From the NCBI GenBank assembly GCA_020073615.1, contig JAIQEX010000017.1:1-64000 (forward strand): 64,000 nt of DNA, written 5' to 3'. The DNA is from Terriglobia bacterium (GTDB taxonomy: Bacteria > Acidobacteriota > Terriglobia > Bryobacterales > Bryobacteraceae). Numbering within the stretch: the first letter of the stretch is position 1; the number at the start of each line of letters is the position of its first letter. Below the pieces are notes generated by a model that saw only the letters and a program-made list of their open reading frames with translations, did no database searches and was not told the DNA's origin. Shown here one piece after another: positions 26,257 to 34,107 of the stretch. Both the position numbers and the translations under genes were made by a program.

Positions 26257-26273
26257 GCGCGGCGATCAACCGT

Positions 26274-27263
26274 TCACTGGCGCATCATCGCCGCCAAATC
26301 CTCGTACTGGTCGGTGGCGATCAGGTTCACGCCCGCTCGCAGGGCCGCCCTCCAGCGCGCCATAACGGCGTCGCGCGATCCGAAGTTGTAGTCCTGGCCC
26401 CAGCCGCGGTCCTCGGCGGGAGGGAAACCATCGAGGGTGTAGAAGCGGATCCAGTAGCCGAGCCGGTGGGCGTGATCCACCAGGGCGCGCAGGCGGCGCT
26501 CATCGGCCGCGGTCCACTCGCCGGCGTGCGGCTGGCCGCCTTCTTCCACCGCCAGCCAGGAGCTGTTCCACCAGCGGCGATAGTTGGTCGGCCGCTCGTC
26601 GAGCAGCCGCTTCGGGGGCAGCGTGGCCACGCGGTGAATCTTCTGTTCCTTGGTTCCCGCAATCGGCCTGGTGTGCGCGGAACCGAAGACGCGCAGCCGG
26701 CCTCCGGCGGGGACCTCGTCAAAAAAGACCTGCTCCTGCGCATCGTTGTCTTCGGTGAGCACCAGCAGCGGCCCGGCGTCGAAGGGCGCCAGCACGCGCG
26801 GGTTCGCCGTCTTGGGCGCGGTGGTGATCCACGCCTGATAGTCCCCGAGCAAGCGCCACACGGCGCGAAGCAGGGGAATCTGGTTGTCCTTGAAATCGAA
26901 ATGCAGCACGATCAGCGGCCAGCGCGCACGGTCGTTCTCCGCCAGCGCTTTTTCCACGATGGGCCGCACGCGCTCGAAGAAGTAATCGCGCAGCAACGGC
27001 TCCGCGCCGGTGGTCTTGGCCTCGTGTGAAACCACGACGCGTCCCTGGCCGGTGGCGGGATCGACGTACCAGGCGAGGTCCTGTTCGATGCCCACGGGGA
27101 ATCCGCTTGCCAGGGCGCGCGCGATGCGGTCGGCCCAGCGGCCTTCCACCGGGTAGCAATTGTGGGCATCGAGCACCGGCCGGTTACGGTTGAGAAAATC
27201 CAGCGCGCCGCTCTGCGCGCGGGCGGTGAAAAGGGCGAGCGCCAGCAGCAGGGCAATTCTCAT
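26274..27263 (-). CDS. secreted PLC-like/GDPD-superfamily phosphodiesterase
   Basis: A 329-residue TIM-barrel-type protein with a signal peptide (MRIALLLALALFTARAQ). Motifs that fit PLC-like phosphodiesterases are LDAHNCYPVEG near the start, VGIEQDLAWYVD, VVVSHEA, LIVLHFDFKD and a closing NLIATDQYEDLA. The classic glycerophosphodiester motif HRG is replaced by AHN, so the exact substrate is uncertain. The ATG overlaps the stop of the MFS gene upstream (ATGA), making it the last gene of a three-gene unit with the aldolase and exporter. Confidence 0.65.
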   Translation of the reverse strand: MRIALLLALALFTARAQSGALDFLNRNRPVLDAHNCYPVEGRWADRIARALASGFPVGIEQDLAWYVDPATGQGRVVVSHEAKTTGAEPLLRDYFFERVRPIVEKALAENDRARWPLIVLHFDFKDNQIPLLRAVWRLLGDYQAWITTAPKTANPRVLAPFDAGPLLVLTEDNDAQEQVFFDEVPAGGRLRVFGSAHTRPIAGTKEQKIHRVATLPPKRLLDERPTNYRRWWNSSWLAVEEGGQPHAGEWTAADERRLRALVDHAHRLGYWIRFYTLDGFPPAEDRGWGQDYNFGSRDAVMARWRAALRAGVNLIATDQYEDLAAMMRQ

Positions 27264-28501
27264 AGCGCCGCGCCTCCCGGCTCCGGCAGCCGCCCCGAAG
27301 CATCGCACCATGCCCAGGCGACCGCGGTGACCGTCCCCAACGCACCGGCGGCCAGGCCGATGGTTCGCGGACCGGCGTACTGCGAGGCGATGCCGGCCGC
27401 GGCCATGGAGACGATCATCACCGAGGAGCGCAGCGTCTCCATGGTGGCGAACACGCGGCCGCGAAACTGGTCGGGCGTATGGCGCAGGAGCTGGGAATTG
27501 TTCAGCACGCTGGTGACGGCCATGCCCACGCGCGAGAGCATCATCAGCAGCAGCGCCGCGGCGTAGGACTCCACCTGGCTGAAGAGCATGTAGGCGGCGC
27601 CGTGGACCAGGTAGGAAATCGTGACGGCGCGTTTGTATCCGGCGAAGCTCACGCGGCGGCCGGCGAGGTGGCCGGTGGCGCCGCCCAACAGCAGGCCAAT
27701 GCCGGCGAACCCCCAGATGGAACCGATGCCCGAGGCGCCGCGGTGGAAGACCTGCTCGCCAAACAGCGCGAACAGAATTTGCGCCGCGCCGCCTCCCATG
27801 GCCCATCCCGCCGAGATCAGCGCGATGCCCATCATCAACGGCACCGAGCGCATGTAGGCGAGCCCTGCGCGGTAATCCCGCCAGGGGCGAACGGTATGGC
27901 CGGCGCCGCTGGCGCGGAAGCCGCCAGGCACCGCGATGCGCCCGATGGCCCACGCGGAAAAGACGAACGACAGCGAATTGAGGAGGAACGCCCCGCGGTA
28001 TCCCAGCCGGGCGACGCACACACCGGCGCCCAGCGTGCCCGCGGTGAGCGTCGCCCACTGCGTGGTTTGCGTGAGCGAGTTGGCCGTGTGCAGCTCGTCG
28101 GGGTTGGCGATGGTGGGCAGTATGGCGGCGCGCCCGCTGCTGAAGAAGGGCGAGACGAACATCAGCGCCGCGCTCAGCAGGTAGAGCAGCCAGGGGCGCG
28201 GCTGGCGGATGGTGAGGATGAAGGCCAGCGCCACGACGGCGCGGATGAGGTCACTCGCGATCATGATCCGCCGGCGGTCGAAGCGGTCCAGGAACACGCC
28301 CGCGAACGGTCCCGCCAGGACGGCGGGGATGGCGCGCGAAAGCATGACGCCCGAGACCACCAGGCCGGACCCGGATTTTTCCATGACCAGCGCGAAGACG
28401 GCGATGTTGTTGAAGTAGTCGCCGATCTCGCTGACCACCTGCCCCAGCCAGGTGTAGCGATAGTTGCGGTTCTGGCGCAGCAGCGCCAGCAGTGTGGTCA
28501 T
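27260..28501 (-). CDS. MFS exporter (MFS_3/EntS-like)
   Basis: A 413-residue transporter with about 12 helices. Helix 1 follows NYRYTWLGQVVSEIGDYFNN, and the loop between helices 2 and 3 reads GVFLDRFDRRRIM, the usual MFS basic signature. It resembles EntS-like exporters of siderophores or drugs. ATG 28501 is selected because the family starts there; an extra 35 residues would be possible. It sits 10 bases after the aldolase gene and overlaps the phosphodiesterase gene. Confidence 0.82.
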   Translation of the reverse strand: MTTLLALLRQNRNYRYTWLGQVVSEIGDYFNNIAVFALVMEKSGSGLVVSGVMLSRAIPAVLAGPFAGVFLDRFDRRRIMIASDLIRAVVALAFILTIRQPRPWLLYLLSAALMFVSPFFSSGRAAILPTIANPDELHTANSLTQTTQWATLTAGTLGAGVCVARLGYRGAFLLNSLSFVFSAWAIGRIAVPGGFRASGAGHTVRPWRDYRAGLAYMRSVPLMMGIALISAGWAMGGGAAQILFALFGEQVFHRGASGIGSIWGFAGIGLLLGGATGHLAGRRVSFAGYKRAVTISYLVHGAAYMLFSQVESYAAALLLMMLSRVGMAVTSVLNNSQLLRHTPDQFRGRVFATMETLRSSVMIVSMAAAGIASQYAGPRTIGLAAGALGTVTAVAWAWCDASGRLPEPGGAAL

Positions 28502-28511
28502 CGCGCGTTCA

Positions 28512-29300
28512 CTATGCGGGTTGCGGCGCGCGCACGGCGCGGAGCTGGCCGACCGCCTCGCGCGCCTTTTCGAGCAGCAGGCCGTGCTCGGCGCCCGCGC
28601 CCACAAAGCGCATGCCGCGCTCGGCCCACGCCCTGGCCATGGCCACGCCGCGCGTCTGGATGCCAGGCACCACGTTGTGCTGGCGGCATTTTTCGATGAG
28701 GCGCTCGACGGTGGAAATCAGCAGCGGATGATCGAACTGGCCGGGGATGCCGAGCGAAATCGAAAGGTCGGCCGGGCCCACCATGGCGATGTCCAGCCCG
28801 CGCAGCGAGAGCAACTCATCGGCGCGCTCCATGGCGGTGGCGGTCTCGAATTGCACCACGACGACCGTGTTGCGGTTCTGGTGCTCGATGATCTCCGGGA
28901 ACGTGCGCGGCTCGTAGCCCACCATGGTTGGGTTCACGCCGTAGCCGCGCTTGCCTTCGGGCGGAAAGCGCATCCAGCTCAGCGCCTCCTCGAGAATGCG
29001 CGGATCTTCCACGCGCGGCAAGATGATGCCCTGCGCGCCGGCATCGAGCAGCCGCGCGGCCAGGGAGTAGAGCAGTTCGCCCACGCGCACGATGGGGGTG
29101 ATGCCCGCGTCGAGCGAGGCGCGGATCATGTCGTGCACGGTCTCCAGGTCGAAGGTACCGTGCTCCATGTCGATGAAGACGTAATCGAACCCGGCGGCGG
29201 CGAACGTGCGCGCGATTTCGGGCGACCGGTAACACTGCAACCCGCACCCGAATACCGTCTCGCCCCGCGCAAGACGTTCCCGGGTCTGATTGATGCGCAT
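28512..29300 (-). CDS. HpcH/HpaI-family aldolase
   Basis: A 262-residue class II pyruvate aldolase-like enzyme, like 2-keto-3-deoxy-rhamnonate or 4-hydroxy-2-oxo-acid aldolases, which split 2-oxo acids to pyruvate and an aldehyde with a divalent metal. Visible motifs: FDYVFIDMEHG, the Arg in ITPIVRVGE, the metal-binding Glu in VQFETATAMERADEL and Asp in AMVGPADLSISLG. ATG 29300 has AAGGAG 9 bases upstream. It is the first gene of the unit with the MFS exporter and phosphodiesterase, and is divergent from the methyltransferase gene. Confidence 0.85.
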   Translation of the reverse strand: MRINQTRERLARGETVFGCGLQCYRSPEIARTFAAAGFDYVFIDMEHGTFDLETVHDMIRASLDAGITPIVRVGELLYSLAARLLDAGAQGIILPRVEDPRILEEALSWMRFPPEGKRGYGVNPTMVGYEPRTFPEIIEHQNRNTVVVVQFETATAMERADELLSLRGLDIAMVGPADLSISLGIPGQFDHPLLISTVERLIEKCRQHNVVPGIQTRGVAMARAWAERGMRFVGAGAEHGLLLEKAREAVGQLRAVRAPQPA

Positions 29301-29366
29301 GAAGAACTGCTCCTTTCCGTGATCCTCGAATATAGCGTACCGCGCCTCGCATACGATGGTAGGGAC

Positions 29367-30146
29367 ATGCCTTCCTGGGACGCCCACCAGTATCTACGGT
29401 TTGCAGAGGAACGCACGCAGGCTTGCCGCGACCTGGTGGCGCGCATCGCGCTGGCCCGTGTGCGGAGCGCGATCGACCTCGGCTGCGGGCCCGGCAACAG
29501 CACGCGGATTCTCGCCCGCCGGTGGCCGGACGCGCAGGTGACGGGCCTCGACAGTTCCTCCGCCATGATCACCGCCGCGCGCCGTGCGCGGGCGGCGCGC
29601 CGGCTGGTGGAGGGCGACATCGCGCAATGGGCGGAGGGCGACAGCGAGCGCTACGACCTGGTGTTTTCCAACGCGGCGCTGCAATGGGTGCCCAGGCATG
29701 GGGCGCTCTGCCCGCGCCTGCTGGCCCACGTCGCCCGCGGCGGCGCCCTGGCGGCGCAGTTGCCCGCGAGAGGCCGATCGCGGGCGCACCGCATCGAGCG
29801 CGAGCTGGCGGCATCGCCGCGCTGGCGCCGCTGGTTCCCCAACGGCCGGGTGCCCACCTGGCACGCGCACAACCCGGAGTTTTACTACGATGCGCTTTCC
29901 CCGCATGCCAGGCGCGTCGATCTCTGGGAAACGGAACACATCCACGTGATGACCGGCGCGGAGAGCATCGTGGAGTGGTACCGGGGCACCGGCCTGCGGC
30001 CTTACCTGGAGGCTATAGGCGAGGAGCCCGAGCGCCGCCGGTTTCTGGCGGAGTATCTCGCCGGCGTGCGCGCGGCGTATCCACCGCGGCCAGACGGCCG
30101 TGTGTTGTTCCCATTCCGGCGGCTGTTTATGGTGGCGTATCGGTAG
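29367..30146 (+). CDS. tam: trans-aconitate 2-methyltransferase-like protein
   Basis: A 259-residue SAM-dependent methyltransferase. It begins WDAHQYLRFAEERTQACRDL as in Tam, with the SAM loop IDLGCGPGNSTRILA, the acidic strand end VTGLDSSSAM and the motif YDLVFSNAALQWVPRH. Tam methylates trans-aconitate to protect aconitase. The ATG 29367 has a short TAGGGA site. A Tam-like reaction is likely from overall match, but similar methyltransferases exist. It faces the VapBC operon, 6 bases away at its 3' end. Confidence 0.82.
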   Translation: MPSWDAHQYLRFAEERTQACRDLVARIALARVRSAIDLGCGPGNSTRILARRWPDAQVTGLDSSSAMITAARRARAARRLVEGDIAQWAEGDSERYDLVFSNAALQWVPRHGALCPRLLAHVARGGALAAQLPARGRSRAHRIERELAASPRWRRWFPNGRVPTWHAHNPEFYYDALSPHARRVDLWETEHIHVMTGAESIVEWYRGTGLRPYLEAIGEEPERRRFLAEYLAGVRAAYPPRPDGRVLFPFRRLFMVAYR

Positions 30147-30152
30147 CGCAGG

Positions 30153-30545
30153 CTACCCCTTGGGCAGCGGATACAGGTCGAGTTCCTTCATCGGGTAATG
30201 CTTGAGGTTGTCGGTGACGAGGGTCAGTTCATGGTAGAGCGCCACGGCGGCAATGGTGACATCCGTGGTGGCCAGGGTGATGCCCTTGCGGCCGTAGTCG
30301 CGCTTCAGTTCACCAGCCAGGCGCGCCACCGGCCAGGTGAGAGGGTAATATTGCAGGCTTTCGAGCAGATTCAACGTTCTGGTTTCCTCGTGAGAGCGCA
30401 GACCGGCGTATACTTCCGTGACGTTGATCGGACAGCAGGCCAAGAGGTGCCCCTGCTGCAAGAGTTCTTTGAGCAGTTCATTCCGTTTCCGTTTGCCGTT
30501 GATGGCGTCGATAGTGACGCTGGTGTCGAGCAGGAGCGTGGCCAT
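30153..30545 (-). CDS. vapC: VapC-type PIN-domain toxin
   Basis: A 130-residue PIN-domain ribonuclease toxin that reads as complete. Acidic active-site residues are visible in LLLDTSVTIDAI (Asp, N-terminal), NVTEVYAGL (Glu), TTDVTIAAVA (Asp) and VTDNLKHY (Asp). VapC proteins cleave tRNA or rRNA and are neutralised by VapB. The ATG lies one base after the antitoxin stop, so translation is coupled. Unlike most other toxin genes in this window, no lesion is visible. Confidence 0.88.
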   Translation of the reverse strand: MATLLLDTSVTIDAINGKRKRNELLKELLQQGHLLACCPINVTEVYAGLRSHEETRTLNLLESLQYYPLTWPVARLAGELKRDYGRKGITLATTDVTIAAVALYHELTLVTDNLKHYPMKELDLYPLPKG

Positions 30546-30546
30546 G

Positions 30547-30813
30547 TCAACGGCCAGTTATTTTTCTGAAGCGCTTCTCGTCCTGCCGGCGAAGCTTGGC
30601 CACCCACTTGGCCGCACCGTGCTTCAGCTCGGGATGGTCCTTATCCTTCCAGGCCCCGGCGGCGGCTTCCAGAGCCTTGAGCTGACGCAAGCGCATGAGC
30701 TTTTCCTCGGCGGCCTGGGTGAGGAAACTGCTGCGCTGCCGGGTGCCGACCAACGTGTCGATGTCCTTGACCAATTGTTCCGAGAGGACGACATGTGTGC
30801 GTTTGGTAGTCAT
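30547..30813 (-). CDS. vapB: VapB-like antitoxin
   Basis: An 88-residue ribbon-helix-helix-like protein (THVVLSEQLVKDIDTLV, then SSFLTQAAEEKLMRLRQL) with a basic, Trp-containing tail for toxin binding. ATG 30813 is the start; the ATG at 30834 would overlap the putative -10 box at 30840-30835 and cannot be transcribed from it. No Shine-Dalgarno is evident. It would bind VapC and repress the operon. Confidence 0.78.
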   Translation of the reverse strand: MTTKRTHVVLSEQLVKDIDTLVGTRQRSSFLTQAAEEKLMRLRQLKALEAAAGAWKDKDHPELKHGAAKWVAKLRRQDEKRFRKITGR

Positions 30814-30834
30814 GGCCCACTGGGAGGTTAACAT

Positions 30835-30866
30835 ATTATATGATCGGCATCGGCTTCCCTACAATC
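30835..30866 (-). promoter_or_regulatory. putative vapBC promoter
   Basis: The minus strand has a consensus -10 TATAAT at 30840-30835 and TTGTAG as a weak -35, 19 bases upstream. The start site would be near 30828, leaving a leader of about 15 bases before ATG 30813. Confidence 0.5.
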
Positions 30867-31264
30867 CGAACATGGCGTGATACTTCCCCGGCAGCCGCGT
30901 GCGCTGCCTCTGGCGGTTCAGGAACACGTGGCGGGTGTGGCCCGCCATCGGCCGCAACGCGGATGTTGGTTTTTTCAACACATTCGCGGGATCACATTTG
31001 TGTCAAATCGTTCCGTTGTTTTGAAAGTCCCTCAGCTTGAATGCTTACGGATCCATGCCATGCTGGAAGCCGTGAAGAAAGGAGACAAAGAAGAGGCGCA
31101 CTGGCCCACGAAGCAACGGGCCCGGTTGTGGTCAACTTGCGCGCTTTCTGGCGAAGATGCTGACCGAGAAACGGCCCGGTGGGGCGTGCCGAGTTCGTCC
31201 GGGATTTTCTTTGCCTGATCGCCGAGTTCGGGCAGGTGCCCTTCTTGGCCGATGGGGTTGCTCG
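30867..31264. other. gap with gene fragments only
   Basis: No intact gene is seen. In the plus direction, LARFLAKMLTEKRP at about 31137-31178 is followed, one frame over, by GRAEFVRDFLCLIAEFGQ and a short tail that ends in a TAG at the insertion-element boundary (31268-31270). This looks like the end of a decayed gene cut by the element. The frame from 30877 to 31218 has no recognisable content. Confidence 0.35.
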
Positions 31265-31265
31265 G

Positions 31266-31670
31266 CTAGGCTAGAGTTTTGCACTTTTTGGGGTGGGTTA
31301 TCGAGTGGGGGGAAACTGGTTCGGGGAAGTCATCCACATCGAGTTCTACATCTTCGATGCAGGTTTGGGGCCTCGAATGATTTTCTGCTGTTTGCCAAGG
31401 GCCATCGAGCAACTCGACGTGGCTGAGGTTCTCTACCGCGAGGCAACGCCAGTTATCTGAAGCGCCGGCGGGCTGGAGACCGCTTTCGCTGTCGCCGCCG
31501 TACTGGTAGCACAACACCTGGAGCCGCCCACGTTTGTTCCAGCCGAGTAGGTGCGGACAGAGCAGCCGTCGGTGTCCCCGGTACCGTGCGGCGATCGGTC
31601 GCCGGTGAACGATCGCGGAGCGGACCTGGACGTGAGCTTGCTCCAGTGGGCGAACGGAAGCCGACAGCAA
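31266..31670 (-). CDS. small protein at the left end of the element (WYL-like hypothetical)
   Basis: This 134-residue frame starts at TTG 31670 and looks coding: AIVHRRPIAARYRGHRRLL, then PHLLGWNKRGRLQVLCYQY, GDSESGL, NWRCLAVENLSHVELLDG and NHSRPQTCIEDVELDVDD. This pattern resembles short conserved hypothetical proteins distantly like WYL domains (ARYRGHRR... PHLLG... YQYGG). The last 20 residues run into the element's inverted repeat, and the stop codon lies in the flanking GCTAG. Either the element picked up this gene as cargo or the C terminus is artificial. Start and function are uncertain. Confidence 0.45.
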   Translation of the reverse strand: MLSASVRPLEQAHVQVRSAIVHRRPIAARYRGHRRLLCPHLLGWNKRGRLQVLCYQYGGDSESGLQPAGASDNWRCLAVENLSHVELLDGPWQTAENHSRPQTCIEDVELDVDDFPEPVSPHSITHPKKCKTLA

Positions 31671-31813
31671 TCTCAGAATATCGCTCTGCCGGAAGGATGG
31701 ACCATCCGGGGGTAGTGTCGGCCCGGATTGGATGCCAGACTGGGTAGCTTCTCAGGCGAAACATTTCTACGGTGTTTTGTCGTTTTTCTCTTGCATCCTA
31801 TTTCGAAGTGTGA

Positions 31814-31842
31814 TATCTTTCATCTTATAGAAATGAAAGATA
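31814..31842. repeat. hairpin at the DUF6788-like start, copy 1
   Basis: TATCTTTCAT (31814-31823) pairs with ATGAAAGATA (31833-31842) across a 9-base loop. The right arm contains the start codon of the small gene, so the hairpin could hide or expose that start. A near copy occurs at 32206-32230. Confidence 0.6.
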
Positions 31843-32183
31843 AAGCCGCTCAACTTACCGCATCCCGCAAGCAACTCCTCCAGCAGATGCCGGATCTTTC
31901 TACCGTCTTGCCCGGTTCCTTATTGAGCCGCATGGTGCGCTGCAATAAGCCCGGTTGCCGCTTTTGCGAGAAGGGCAAAGGCAAAGGCCACGGACCGATC
32001 TGGATTCTCTCCGTCAGTCTCGGCAATCGCCAAGTGCGCCAGATCCCCGTCCCCAGCGAGATGAAGAAAGAGGTAGAGGAAAGCCTGAGCCTGCGTGCGT
32101 TCGCTCAGTTGCAGAATGTACTCAAGCAGATCGCGCAGGTGAATCTGGAGTTGTTCAAGGAACGGAAGCGCCAGCGACCGTAA
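31833..32183 (+). CDS. DUF6788-like small protein in the insertion element
   Basis: A 116-residue protein starting at ATG 31833. It has the core LPGSLLSRMVRCNKPGCRFC followed by HGPIWILSVSLGNRQVRQI, as in DUF6788-type proteins, and a helical end rich in Lys and Gln (LQNVLKQIAQVNLELFKER). Two or three Cys (RCNKPGCRFC) could bind a metal. Such small proteins are common beside transposases of several families and may help transposition. The stop falls in the loop of a small hairpin followed by eight T. Confidence 0.6.
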   Translation: MKDKAAQLTASRKQLLQQMPDLSTVLPGSLLSRMVRCNKPGCRFCEKGKGKGHGPIWILSVSLGNRQVRQIPVPSEMKKEVEESLSLRAFAQLQNVLKQIAQVNLELFKERKRQRP

Positions 32184-32195
32184 GGTCTTTTTTTT
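32176..32195 (+). terminator. small hairpin with T-run after the DUF6788-like gene
   Basis: GACC-GTAA-GGTC followed by eight T. The stem has only 4 bp, so it is weak, but the T-run is clean. It could reduce read-through into the transposase gene. Confidence 0.4.
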
Positions 32196-32205
32196 GGGCT
32201 CCTTG

Positions 32206-32230
32206 TCTTTCATTTATTAAAGATGAAAGA
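32206..32230. repeat. hairpin before the transposase gene, copy 2
   Basis: TCTTTCAT (32206-32213) pairs with ATGAAAGA (32223-32230) over a 9-base loop. It is a near copy of the hairpin at 31814-31842 and again brings an ATGAAAGATAA start-like string, which here opens only a 12-codon frame. Confidence 0.55.
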
Positions 32231-32245
32231 TAAGGACGCTGCCGC

Positions 32246-33622
32246 ATGCCCGATCTCTTAGTACGTTCCTTTGCTCCACTCCTGCTCGCCTTCCAACCCT
32301 GCTTCACCCGGCCCTCCTTCGCCTCCTTCTGGGCCTTGACCTGTGCCTGGATCCTCTGTTCCGGCCGCCGGTCCCTCACCCGCATCATTCAATCCGCCCA
32401 ACTCACCGAGTTCAAACACTTCTGCTCCTTCCATCGCTTCTTCAGCCCGGCTCCCTGGAACCTCGACGATCTGGGCCGCGGTGTCTTCCAACTGCTGTTA
32501 CCTTGTTGTGCAGAGACTTTGGTCGGCGCCGTCGACGATACGCTGGCCCGTAAATCCGGGCGCCACATCTGGGGCGCCGGCATGCACCACGATCCCCTAC
32601 GCTCCACCCAGAAACGCCCCTTCTTCGCTTTCGGCCACAACTTCGTGGTCTTCTCTTTACAAGTCGCCTTGCCCTTCGCCCCCAACAAATACTGGGCCTT
32701 CCCCATCCTGGTCCGCATGTACCGCAAGCGCCAGACCAACCAGCGTGCACCCGGCAAAGGCGGAAAGCTGGAACGCAAGCAGACCGGGCAGGCCACCGCC
32801 ACGCAATATCGCACCCGCCCCGAACTGGCCTTGGAGATGATTCAGAGGGTGGCCAGTTGGATCCCTGACCGCATGCTGCGCGTCCTCGGGGATAGCGAGT
32901 ATGCCGGCCAATCCATCAGCCGTCACCTGCCCGCCAACGCCAAGTTGATCAGCCGCATGAACATGAAGGCCGCCCTCTATGAACCCGCCGGGAAAACCGC
33001 CAAACGGGGGCGTCGCCGCAAGAAAGGCAACCGCTTGTCCAGCCCTTTACAGATGGCTCAAAACAAAAAGGCGAAGTGGATCAAGACTACCGTCACGCTC
33101 TACGGAAAGCAGGTCAAGCTCTGGTATCAAACCATCGATGCCTTGTGGTACCCCAGCGCCGGCCAGCAACTCCTGCGCATCGTCGTGGTGCATACCCCCA
33201 GCGGCCGCCGCCGCGACGATTGCTTCTTCTCGCTCGACCTCACTGTGAGCGCCACGCAAATCCTGGAGATCTTCTCGCGACGTTGGCCCTTGGAGGTTTG
33301 CTTCCGCGACGTCAAGCAGTTTCTGGGCTTCGAAGATCCGCAGAACCGGGTGGCCAAGGCAACCACACGCACCGCTCCTCTGATCTTCTTTATCTATGAT
33401 CTGGCCTTGCTCTGGTACGCGCGGTCGGGCTACCAACTGGCGCCGCAGTCCACCCTGGAGCGCTTGTGGTATCCACAAAAGGACTCGGTTTCCTTTGAAG
33501 ATATTCTTCGGACCCTACGTCACGCGACTTGGCAGGAACGGATTTTCAGCGACCCCGCTCTGGATGCGCACACTCGAAAAATACTCCAACCCTTTGTGGA
33601 ATGGGCGAAAACGCTAACATAA
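32246..33622 (+). CDS. DDE transposase (IS4/IS701-like)
   Basis: A 458-residue transposase that reads as complete. The catalytic acids are probably D97 or D98 in AVDDTLARKSG, D216 in VLGDSEYAG and E350 in FSRRWPLEVCFRDVKQFLG, giving a DDE triad with the W-x2-E-x6-K arrangement of IS4-type enzymes. The region between them is basic (KRGRRRKKGNR). ATG 32246 has AGGA 9 bases upstream. It ends 2 bases from the right inverted repeat. No inactivating lesion is seen. Confidence 0.85.
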   Translation: MPDLLVRSFAPLLLAFQPCFTRPSFASFWALTCAWILCSGRRSLTRIIQSAQLTEFKHFCSFHRFFSPAPWNLDDLGRGVFQLLLPCCAETLVGAVDDTLARKSGRHIWGAGMHHDPLRSTQKRPFFAFGHNFVVFSLQVALPFAPNKYWAFPILVRMYRKRQTNQRAPGKGGKLERKQTGQATATQYRTRPELALEMIQRVASWIPDRMLRVLGDSEYAGQSISRHLPANAKLISRMNMKAALYEPAGKTAKRGRRRKKGNRLSSPLQMAQNKKAKWIKTTVTLYGKQVKLWYQTIDALWYPSAGQQLLRIVVVHTPSGRRRDDCFFSLDLTVSATQILEIFSRRWPLEVCFRDVKQFLGFEDPQNRVAKATTRTAPLIFFIYDLALLWYARSGYQLAPQSTLERLWYPQKDSVSFEDILRTLRHATWQERIFSDPALDAHTRKILQPFVEWAKTLT

Positions 33623-33745
33623 TATGCAAAACTCTAGGCTAGTACGTATGGACTGAAGTATGAAGTATGCGGCCTCCTATACAAGACGTCAAGGCCTTGT
33701 TACCTGTTTAATGTTGGACTTTCTTTTGGAGTAGTTTGTCTTTGG

Positions 33746-34060
33746 TTAGTTGGACAAATTTCGCCGCCGCCCGGTTGGATTTGTTCGGGGGTTGGTTCGG
33801 CGCCAGTAGGGTAGTGTCGAGGTGCGCGGTGACCGACAAGCCGGTTTAAAGTCCGGGCCACGGTCCCGTGACAGTCGCGCCGCCAGGTGATCCTCCGGGT
33901 CAAGCAACCAGGCGTCACCAGTGTCGGTCGCGAACAGTGTAAAGTCGTGCATCACGCAATATCCGTAGTCCGCCGCCCACTGCGCAAAACACAGGTTCGC
34001 ACTCGGGGTTTTTATTGGTGCAGAGCACTTCCTGCGGTAGCCGGCCGCCGGGCTGGCACA
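33746..34060 (-). pseudogene. fragment resembling a SEC-C-type protein
   Basis: One minus-strand frame reads AAGYRRKCSAPIKTPSANLC, then FAQWAADYGYCVMHDFTLFA and TDTGDAWLLDPEDHLAARL. That resembles small proteins in which a Cys-rich SEC-C-like motif precedes a hydrolase-like or unknown domain. No start codon fits upstream, and after HLAARLSRDRG the text loses any pattern, so both ends look eroded. The rest of the 33.64-34.1 kb gap beside the element shows nothing else. Confidence 0.45.
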
Positions 34061-34107
34061 GCCAATTGCCGCGTCCCTTGCGGAGACGAGGGGAGTGAGG
34101 CCGGAAG

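Larger units (their letters stand above)
31270..33637 (+). mobile_element. insertion element with 13-bp inverted repeats and 5-bp target repeat
   Basis: Perfect 13-bp inverted repeats, CTAGAGTTTTGCA at 31271-31283 and TGCAAAACTCTAG at 33625-33637, flank a 2.37-kb segment. GCTAG occurs directly outside both ends (31265-31269 and 33638-33642), as a 5-bp target duplication would. The right repeat starts 2 bases after the transposase stop. The segment holds a DDE transposase (32246-33622), a small DUF6788-like gene (31833-32183) and, at the left, a minus-strand open frame (31266-31670). The left cargo is unusual for a simple IS. A shorter element with a chance left repeat is possible, but the repeat plus duplication argues for these ends. 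Confidence 0.72.

Noticed and set aside
30877-31218. 113-codon plus-strand frame as a gene.
   Set aside because: No ribosome site, no recognisable pattern, and better coding text is found in other frames as fragments.
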